DNA of 64,000 bases. It comes from Adenophora triphylla var. japonica (taxonomy: Eukaryota; Streptophyta; Magnoliopsida; Asterales; Campanulaceae). Location of the stretch: NCBI GenBank assembly GCA_022495995.1, contig JAFEMH010005419.1:99750-163749 (forward strand), written 5' to 3'. Made by a program: the position numbers and the translations under genes. This document shows, piece after piece, positions 56,351 through 64,000 of this stretch; position 1 is the stretch's first letter, and each line of letters starts with the position of its first letter. The notes beneath the pieces were generated by a model. It was not told where the DNA came from. It worked only from the letters and a program-made list of their open reading frames with translations, and ran no database searches.

Positions 56351-58862
56351 TGTAACGACCCTAACCATAGGCACTAGTTTTAGTATAATATTATATGCTT
56401 TTAATATTATTGTTAATATTATGTGCTCATTTTACATCCTTGATTTCTTATATTAGGATAAAATGATAAGGAAATAAATAATGTTCTAGGGAAAAAATAA
56501 TAATTAGAAATAAATAAAGTAATAGAATGGAGTGGTAATAAAATGGACAAATAAAATGTTGTTGGTGTGGAGAATTATTTTAAAATGATGAAATAATTTT
56601 TGTAGGAAATTATTGGGTGGGGGACCAATTCCCCTAAAACCCTCTCCTTTTTCCCTCATTAGTCAAAGGACCCATACCCTCCCATGTTTTCCCCCATACT
56701 TTCCCCATACTCCCCCCTTACTTAATTAACCTCCCATCCTTCTTCTTCATTCTTTTCTTACTTTCTCCAAGAAACTTCATGGAAGCTCTCCATGGAAGCA
56801 TCCTTCCCAAGTCCTTAGAGAAGTCCATCCTTCTCCATTTTCAAGTCCAAGAGTACTTTTATGTTCGGGGTGAAGAGAGGAGCACATCTAGCTAAAAGAA
56901 TCTCCATTTCATTTCCATGCTTGCTAGGTGAGTTATTATGACCCTTTACTTCATTAAATGTTCATGAACTCTTTATGGTTGTTCTTGTTATGAAGAATAG
57001 TTGTTTAAATGCTTGGGAACTCTCTTGAAGATTGGAGAATTGATAAATGAAATAAAATGATGCTCTTGTTCTTAGAAGTTGATTTAGAATGTAAAAAATG
57101 GGTTGAGTTAATTTTAGAGAATTTACTTGAAATGAGTTGATAAAATGGGTTGGAAATCTTGTGGAAAATAATCTAGGATTATGTTATTTTGGGTTTAAAG
57201 GATTTAGGATAAGGTTGTAAAATGAGGAAATTCTTTTGGTAATCATAAAAGTTAGGAAGATTTAAAGAAAGGAAAATAACCTAGGTAAACAAGGGTTTGG
57301 GAATTTATCTTGCTGGATAGGAGCCTTGGGCGGTCGCCCAGTGGTGATGAGCGGCCGCCCATCTAGACAATGTGTATGCTTGGAAATCCCTCTGGGCGGT
57401 CGCCCAAGAGGATATGTCTTGGTCGCCAAGCAGGGCAACTTGGGTTGTTTTGGGAACCACTGCGGTCGCCTGCCGTACGGGCGGTCGCCCACAATGCCAG
57501 ATCCTCCTTAGCCTCTTTTCTTACTGATTTACCAACAACCTAGTGGCATGACTCATAACCACTATAAATTAATGGAACCTAATCACATTCGGATATGAAT
57601 CAAACCTTCTCAACTTAGATTAAAGTAGGGCTTGGGCCACTTAAGCATTGTGACTACAACTTAATAGATTTAACTTGAATCTTTATCGGGACCTTATAAT
57701 ATGGATCATTGTCCGGAAAACGGTTGTTAAGCTTGATTAGTACTTCACCAATATGATTCGAATTTGGGAAGTAGATCGTAAACTTTTATGAATGTTATCT
57801 GAGGTCGTGTAATGACTTTCACTTGGTAAAGTTAACTTGGATCCTTATAGAGATCATTTATTATTGAATATTGTCTAAGTGTGCGTAACTGTTGATACTT
57901 TATTACTTCACTTGAGTACCTATTCATGGTTGGTATTATGCTTAGTATATTACATAAATGTTGTATTATGATATTGGTTGAACATAAGTATATTTTACCA
58001 TGTTGCTATGTTGCTTATCCCCTTTGTGGATTATATTTCAAGTAACTATTATGTGCTTGATAATGTGTTAATCAGCTGATGTTTGGGGGTATAACATAAT
58101 ATGATCAATTATGGAAGTGTGACCTAATGTGATCGGATTATGTTATATCTGTGGCCGTCCCCTCCTGTGGCCACAGGTTGGGGTATAGCATCTCGTATTG
58201 AGCCAAAAGCCTTACAGAGTTGCTACTATCTTATTTGGTTCCCGAAAAACGGGTCTTATAAGATGTGAGTATTGCTTAAGCAAATTTCACCGTAAGATTG
58301 GAGTATTATTATACCCAATGTTGTACGACCTTATTTGTTCGTATCTAGAAAAGGTAAACCAAGGTAATGTAAGGTGTTTACAAATTTTTCCAATGTGTTA
58401 TATGCGACTTGTTATGTGTTGCATTTTATTTGGCATATTGCTGCATTCATAATAACTTGCTGAGATTTATTCTCACCCCTCTCCCTTTAATGTTTTTAGA
58501 TCCCGAGACAGATGAACCGACCAAGTAAGGACGGAAAGGAGTTTAGAGTGGTAATTTTAGGAATTGTCGGGTTATGTATAGGTTGGTGTAGAAATGGTAT
58601 GTTGGTATAATTCTTTTAAAGGGTTGTATTCATAAACTCTAATTCTATTTTATATTCGACATCTTCTTGTAATTAAAATCGTTTATTACTTTAAAGGTTG
58701 GTCAACTTTTCCTCCAATGTGGAAAGGTGTAGAGTTATTTTAAAATGGTTATGTTTATGTTTGAAAGTTAAATAAAAGTTTTTAAAAGATTAAGGAAATT
58801 TGGGTTAGTTTGAGGACGCTTCATCTCGGGACACGTGTAGGTTCCGGGTCGGGGTCCTCACA
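56351..58862. mobile_element. Solo LTR (Ty3/gypsy type) inside the hAT transposase gene
   Basis: Begins TGTAACGACCC, ends GGTCCTCACA, with exact 5-bp TSD TTCAT (56346-56350, 58863-58867). 2.5 kb without gag-pol or internal duplicated ends, so read as a solo LTR left by LTR-LTR recombination. TGTAAC-type starts and lengths over 2 kb are usual for plant Tekay/Del-like chromoviruses, a tentative family call. Confidence 0.8.
57325..57495. repeat. GGGCGGTCGCCC palindromes in the solo LTR
   Basis: GGGCGGTCGCCC occurs at about 57329, 57393 and 57479, with variants GCGGCCGCCC and GCGGTCGCC between. They produce artificial Gly/Arg/Pro reading frames on both strands. Confidence 0.85.
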
Positions 58863-60785
58863 TTCATGATAGCCAATTGACATAAAAAATTGCGTTAGAA
58901 AATCTTTATAAGCAAAACCATCGCTTAACACTTTATAGGTGGAATTCCACCTAGTTGGAACATCGTAAGTAAAATATTTGTCCGGCACACTTTTACTTCT
59001 TAAAAACCTTATCAATTTTTTTTTGTATTAGATTTTTTTTTTGAAATAAATTGAAGAGCTCGTCTAATTAGCTTAACATGAGTTTCTAATGCATCTAAAC
59101 CATCTCTAACACATAAATTAATTATATGACATAAACATCTAATATGAAAAAACTTACCCCCAAGTGAGGGTTGACAAACGGTAATTAAATCGGGCAAACT
59201 AGCCGTATTAGCACTTGCGTTGTCAAATGAAATAGTAAATATTTTATTTAAAATACCATATTCAAGAAAAATCTCAAGCAATTTCGCACAAATATTTTCC
59301 GCGAAATGCGGTGGCTCAAAATCTTTGTAAGCAATTAATCTTTTTTGGATTTTTCATGAATTATCTATCCAATGGCAAGTAACGCCCAAATAAGTATTTC
59401 TTTTCCAATGATCACTCCAACCATCGACACAAATTGAAACTTCATTTTCTAATTTTGATAAAACACCAATTAAATCTTTTTTATATCTTTCAACCACTCT
59501 AGTAATATCACGTACGAGATTCGTACGTGGTACTCTCGTGGCGGCGGGGTTCAAAGAAAGGCGAGCAAAATTTTCATAAAAATCACAATCCGCAAAATTA
59601 AAAGGAAGGCCTTTAACGCAAATAAATTTGGCTAGTTCATCCCTATAAACTCACTTGTCAAATTTAAAAAGGACGGAAGAAGGGGAAGACGAACCTTGTG
59701 CACCCCAACCCGAACTACGTTGAAATTGTAATTGAGTTTGCGAAGCGGAAATGCCAAGTTTCTCGGGATGTTTTGCCGCCAAATGCCCGTTGAACGTCCC
59801 ATGCCCTCCGCCTCTTTTGAATGCGTAAGACGTGGTACAATAGTTGCAACATGCTCGCAAATTATAATCATCATCGGCATTAATTTTTCTTTTGGTGAAA
59901 TGGATGGCAAATGTATCGGATTGCGGCTCTCTTTCTCTAGGAGGTTGTTGTTGTCCCCGACCCCGACCACCTCCCCTAGCTCGGCTGCCCCTACCACTCC
60001 TAACATTACCACTTTCAATTTCAACTTGTTCTTCTTCCTCATTTTGTTGAATATTTGGATTTTGATGATCAAAATCATCGTTGGGGGAGGAAGAACCAAC
60101 AACGGACTTGCCTAAATTGCTTCTTCTTTGATTTTCAGCCATTTGTGTAAGAGAAAATAAAGTTTGAAAACAAAACGGAGCTTAAAAATGAATGAAAATG
60201 GAGAAAAGCACTAATTTCGTTAGAAAACTAACTGAAAATGGGAATATTTAACTGAAAATTGGATGAGGGTGAGAGTATATGTGAATATTTGAGAGTAGAA
60301 GAGAAAGAGTAGAGAAAAATAATGTGGAAATAAAATGGGAGGAGGGAGGTGATATTTATAGTTAGTAAATTAGGCAAAAAAAACATTTTTTTTTAATTTT
60401 TGACTGCCCAAGTTAAAAATTAACGGCTAGTTTTTAGAAATAACGGTTAGTTTTTGAAAAAGTAGTCGTTGGAACATGTTACAGCGTTATGCTCGAGCAA
60501 CTCATATGACTCGGCCGAGCATGACCGTTATTGGAAATTAACACACTGGAAGGTTCTGCTCGGCCGAGCAACTCATATGACTCGGCCGAGCAAGTCAAAA
60601 ATCGGCGGTTAACCGGCGGTTGACCGGTTTTTCAAAATTCCCAACCTTAACCGAACCGGCCAATTACCGGTTTCGGTTAGTCGGTTCCGGTTAACCGCGG
60701 TTGACCGGTTTGACCCGGTTTTGACCGATTTTCAACCGCCCGGTTGACCGATTCGGTTTATAAAATGGACACGTCTAACTTAGGT

Positions 60786-61348
60786 TATCTCAAGAAAAAA
60801 TGGATTTGGTATACTAAAATAAAATCTACTCCGAACCCGATCCGTTGCCATCTATCAATTATTATCGGGTTGCCATCCATCAATTATTAAGAATAAGACA
60901 ACGTGTTTTTTTTTTTATAAAAATTAAATAACAAGTCATACAACAACCAAAGAAATGGTCAGTACCAAACCTCAGGCGGCCACATAAGCCTTGATGACAA
61001 CCACAACATTGTTTTTCTAACAAGAATATATTCGGACAAGGCTGTCATTTTTTCTAACAAGAATATATTCATCAGACAAAACAATCCTAACCAGAAACCT
61101 ATAAGTGCGGTATAATTACAATGTGGTCCTCTCGTACCAATACAATACAAAGTATCTATACTACAATCCGCAGCCTTCGGGGTTTCAAACCTCCTCTAAT
61201 GTTACCTCTGGAAAACAAACACCAGGTATGGAATCAGCACACAGTAAGCAATCTCTCGAGGGTAAGTACGTCTATTCCTCCTCCGGGGATATAGCAATGT
61301 TGATGAAGGAGCAGAGGATTACGTGGCTACCGTTTCAAAACGATGATA
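60786..61348. other. Spacer between hAT element and apyrase gene
   Basis: No recognised coding sequence. It may contain 3' UTR of the apyrase gene (transcribed leftwards). Confidence 0.35.
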
Positions 61349-61449
61349 CTCCGTCCATCCCAAAATGATCTCCAATAAAATTTCAAATTCGCTCTTGATC
61401 AAGAGCGAATTTGAAAAAAAATTGGACATTCATTTTGGGACAAAGGTAG
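61349..61449. mobile_element. Very short Stowaway-like MITE
   Basis: CTCCGTCCATCCCAAAATGA left, CATTTTGGGACAAAGGTAG right, TA on both sides; centred on the palindrome AAATTCGCTCTTGATCAAGA. 101 bp. Confidence 0.7.
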
Positions 61450-61470
61450 TAGTTTCTAACAAGGAGGGAG

Positions 61471-63143
61471 CTATGGGTATCTAGCTACACGGGTAACTAT
61501 GTATTTTCCTTTCTCTAGGTCGTATATTGTCTTCACTTGGAGCTTCCTCCATTTCGACAAAAAATATGCGAATAACGCAAATAAAAGGACAGAGACCAAA
61601 ATAACAATGAATGTCGAACAATCATAACAAATTATAGATCTAATCCAGGAAGAATATTCAGCATCAAGGTTAGCTGTGATCTGTAATATGAACGCTCCCA
61701 ATGCCCAATCAAGAGGGATATTGTTCACTTGATTTGCATATCCAATCCTGGTATAAAAGAAAATTTCAATCAAGGGATTAGCCAATGTATGTGCACGAGC
61801 GCACAATGAGGGGCACTTAAGAAGAGACAGAAATCTATTGGCTTTTTTGAGGCTGTGGGAATAAGATAGATACTCCCTGTCTTTTTTGAAATCGAACCAT
61901 TTTTGCCCGACACTGCTTTTAAGAAGAAGTGTGTAATATTGGTAGTGGAGTAAGTGTTGAGAGGATGAAAAGTGGGGTAACAATTGTAGGTGGGGCGGTA
62001 AATGTAAATGGGGTCGTTGTTGTTAGTATGAAAAGTGGGCCCCATTAAATAAAAATATTATAAATTTTCAATATTTTGGTTTATGCAATTTCAAATGGGA
62101 CATCCAAAAAGAAAATAAATGTAGTTTCAAAAAAAAAAAAAAGACTCTCGAAGGAGTATGTCATAACATTCTGCACATACATTGGATAGAGAAAATGAAA
62201 CAAATAAGAATAAAAATAAAGAGTACCTTTCATCGTCCAAAGCAATCCCAAGGCTATCATGGAGTAAAGCAACAATATAAGCGGAAGAGAAGCAGAAACG
62301 ATGCAAATCCTCCTCATCAAGAGACGGATATTTCTTCTTTAATTTTGACCAATCCTCTTCGCAAAATTCTTGTCCAGCCACCATCATCTCAGAAAGAAAT
62401 GTTTTTGGAGTCAACCCAAAGAACTAATTGCGAGAAAAGAAGTTCAAAAGAAAGCTCAACGATCAGCATATTATAAATCAAACAAAACAAAAACAAGTTA
62501 TCATATCTCGTATACTCCCTCCGTCCCATGATAAATGTCACACTTTCCTTTTTAGTTTTAGTCTATCCCAAAATAAATGTCATGTTTCTAAATAAGGAAT
62601 TAAGTTTAGTGCAATTTTACTATGGTACACGTACAATACAAATAAGTAAAGCATCTTTCTTAATAGCATTGACAAGTCAAATGCACCACTTATTTTGGGA
62701 CGGAGGGCATACCAGAAAGAATATAAATACAAATCTAACCTTAGATGTATGGAAGAAATTTTCGGTGGCCAAAAACTTTCCCTGAAGCTTGGGGATGAAT
62801 GTTGATCCAATGGAGCATCGTTCATACCGGCAACCCTCTGGGTACATATACAAAAGGATTTTCATCAATTACTTGAACCAGCAAGTACGAGGAATCTCAG
62901 GCAAGAAATAAGATAAAACCATGCGTTATAGACTATAGTTGGATAAATATATACCTTTGCCTTTCTGCAACAGTGTTAATGAAGCTGATCTGCACTCTGA
63001 GAAGTTACCACTGGGATGCAGGGAAAGCAAATACTTATTTGCTTCGATCAAAGAACTAGGAGAGAGTTTCTCCAATATCAGATTGTACTTAAATCCTCTA
63101 GGAGTACATGGATCCTTAGATTTTATACTTTCAATAGATTCTG
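61471..63143 (-). CDS. Apyrase (GDA1/CD39 nucleoside phosphatase), C-terminal exons, APY6/7-like
   Basis: Four exons (minus): 62955-63143, 62740-62837, 62227-62423, 61471-61747, with GT-AG introns and matching phases. In order they read SGNFSECRSASLTLLQKGK, RCSIGSTFIPKLQGKFLATE, LSEMMVAGQEFCEEDW with SAYIVALLHDSLGIALDD, and NNIPLDWALGAFILQ, the last being the apyrase conserved region 5. A hydrophobic segment (STFIVILVSVLLFALFAYF) near the C terminus followed by a basic tail indicates a membrane anchor, as in plant APY6/APY7. Apyrases remove phosphate from NTPs and NDPs in the secretory pathway or outside the cell. The 5' exons with regions 1-4 lie beyond the right edge. Three Stowaways sit in introns. 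Confidence 0.88.
61873..62156. mobile_element. Diverged Stowaway MITE in the last apyrase intron
   Basis: CTCCCTGTCTTTTTTGAAAT left, ACTCTCGAAGGAG right, TA on both sides; interior (GTGGAGTAAGTGTTGAGAGG, AAAAGTGGGCCCC) is the 4536/53235 subfamily reversed. Confidence 0.65.
62515..62709. mobile_element. Stowaway MITE in an apyrase intron
   Basis: CTCCCTCCGTCCCATGATAA left, TTTTGGGACGGAGGGC right, TA on both sides. It ends about 30 bp before the end of the 62740-62837 exon, so it lies close to that splice donor. Confidence 0.8.
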
Positions 63144-63230
63144 CTGCAATATAAATGTATGACAAAGTAAGCTAAAATAGTAGTTGAATCCAATACTTTA
63201 TGTAGTAATGAAACATAAATAAGCAAAATA

Positions 63231-63485
63231 CTACTTCCTCTGTCCCAAAAGTATAGTCCAAGGTTTGCCGGCTACAATTGACTTTTGATGGTCAACATAA
63301 GTGAAATTCGACCAAACATTAATGTCAATTTAATCATCAAAATGAAATTGTAAAAATTGTTATTGATAGATCACCAAGTTTAGAATTTCACTAGAATGAT
63401 TAGATTGACACTAATGTTTGGTCAAAGTTCATTTGTGATGACCATCAAAAGTCAATTGTGGCCAAACAAAATGAGACGGGGGGAG
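63231..63485. mobile_element. Stowaway MITE upstream of the 62955-63143 exon
   Basis: CTACTTCCTCTGTCCCAAAA left, ATGAGACGGGGGGAG right, TA on both sides. Long inner arms (TTGACTTTTGATGGTCA, inverted at 63440) make the element strongly palindromic. Confidence 0.8.
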
Positions 63486-63487
63486 TA

Positions 63488-64000
63488 ACATTTATAAGAA
63501 TCTACTTGTACCAATGAAATTTTAAGAGTTGCTATAGATAGCTTATGTTTCAATTATTAAAGATAGTGCTTGCAACGTAATAACTGCATGTAAAGTGTTG
63601 CAAAAACCCAAGGCACCAACTTTTATTCTTTTTTATCCATACTCTACAAGCATGTCATTGTTTTTATGAGCTCTTCATAGACAGTCAAATGTTGCAAACT
63701 AAAGAAGAGGAAGTTATTTTATGAAAAAGAAAGAACTTTTCTGCGAAGAGATCTATATATAATCTATTCCACCCCAGAATTAGCCTCTCATCCAAGATAA
63801 TAGGCATAGCATAAGGATACTTATAAAGTAGAACTAAAAAAGAACATGTCAAACGAAGAAAACAAGCCAAGCATAAACTAAAATTTACAAGCAAACCAAA
63901 AATTGCATTATCGCGTAGGAAAACTTCGCTTTTTTGATATTAGAAAAATTATCTGGTTTCAACCCCTGCACAGAACAGTGGCATACACTTGCCCATTATT
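63488..64000. other. Right edge: probable apyrase intron or unread exons
   Basis: AT-rich. No apyrase motif was recognised here, so the next upstream exon is probably beyond 64000. Confidence 0.4.

Larger units (their letters stand above)
55411..60142 (-). pseudogene. hAT transposase, interrupted and mutated
   Basis: Starts MAENQRRSNLGK at 60142, with an acidic/Arg-Gly-rich leader and a BED-type zinc finger (CNYCTTSYAF, then HL..KH). Then KDLIGVLSKLENEVSICVDG (first acidic motif), FTISFDNASANTASLPDL (second), RCLCHIINLCV and DVPTRWNSTY. After the LTR: LLKIFNTATLAFSGVYYPTS and the hAT dimerisation domain VLASPASTVAVESAFSVGGN then LNERRSQLTSENL. Lesions seen: a TGA at ~59651, another near 59354, a frame change near 59012 and one near 55950, besides the LTR insertion. 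hAT transposases cut and rejoin DNA in the nucleus; this copy cannot be made whole. Confidence 0.88.
54507..60777 (-). mobile_element. hAT transposon with a broken transposase gene
   Basis: Exact 8-bp TSD ACTTAGGT (54499-54506, 60778-60785); ends TAGAGGTGGCC and (reversed) TAGACGTGTCC. Subterminal regions are rich in CCGGTT/AACCGG and repeat CTCGGCCGAGCA on both sides (54680-54845 and 60480-60590). The single gene (minus) has BED finger, RNase-H-fold motifs and C-terminal dimerisation domain. A 2.5-kb solo LTR sits inside. Without it the element is about 3.76 kb, normal for an autonomous hAT. Confidence 0.9.

Noticed and set aside
57262..57511. Gly/Arg/Pro-rich frames on both strands
   Set aside because: Produced by repeated GGGCGGTCGCCC palindromes inside a solo LTR; no homology pattern.

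Overview
This window is nuclear DNA from a flowering plant, almost certainly a eudicot. The evidence is GT-AG introns in plant-type genes, AT-rich intergenic DNA, many Stowaway MITEs (ends CTCCCTCCGTCCC / GGGACGGAGGGAG with TA duplications), Helitrons, hAT and Mutator elements, and two Ty3/gypsy elements with an antisense extra ORF of the Tat/Retand kind. No tool was run. Homology calls are motif recognition from memory, and boundaries come from reading terminal repeats and target-site duplications (TSDs).

Layout. 1-3.2 kb: 3' part of a Tat-like LTR retrotransposon with a spliced antisense ORF and its 3' LTR. 3.4-7.1 kb: Stowaway MITEs (one holding a Helitron) and a Harbinger-like element filled by TAA/TTA microsatellite. 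7.5-20.2 kb: a triple nest in which a complete LTR retrotransposon (7813-19956, TSD ATTCT) sits in one Stowaway, itself inside another. 21.0-28.3 kb: a long-TIR Mutator-like element split by a Harbinger-like one, a 55-bp minisatellite split by a Tourist-like MITE, a Helitron and more Stowaways. 28.5-31.7 kb: a deleted Mutator-like element keeping a SWIM zinc finger and an OTU protease-like domain. 32.8-37.6 kb: hAT MITEs carrying tRNA-like sequence, a Helitron and a possible Pack-MULE.

Genes. 38-49 kb is the main host-gene island: a CLE45-type peptide gene (40336-40581, minus) and a seven-exon RING-CH (MARCH-type) membrane E3 ligase gene (45538-48593, minus), with Stowaways in its introns and immediately upstream. 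The right end (61.5-63.1 kb, minus) holds the last four visible exons of an apyrase (GDA1/CD39) gene that runs off the window.

51-61 kb is a hAT cluster. Two non-autonomous elements carry fragments of host genes: a plant Ca2+-ATPase C terminus, and an alkenal double-bond reductase. Next to them is a 6.3-kb element with a broken hAT transposase gene containing a 2.5-kb solo LTR.

The most notable observations are the two gene-capturing hAT elements, the SWIM+OTU Mutator element with palindromic CTCGTGT arrays at both ends, the spliced antisense retrotransposon ORF, and LTR differences concentrated at CNG/CG sites. The last may mean that some apparent frameshifts are assembly errors.
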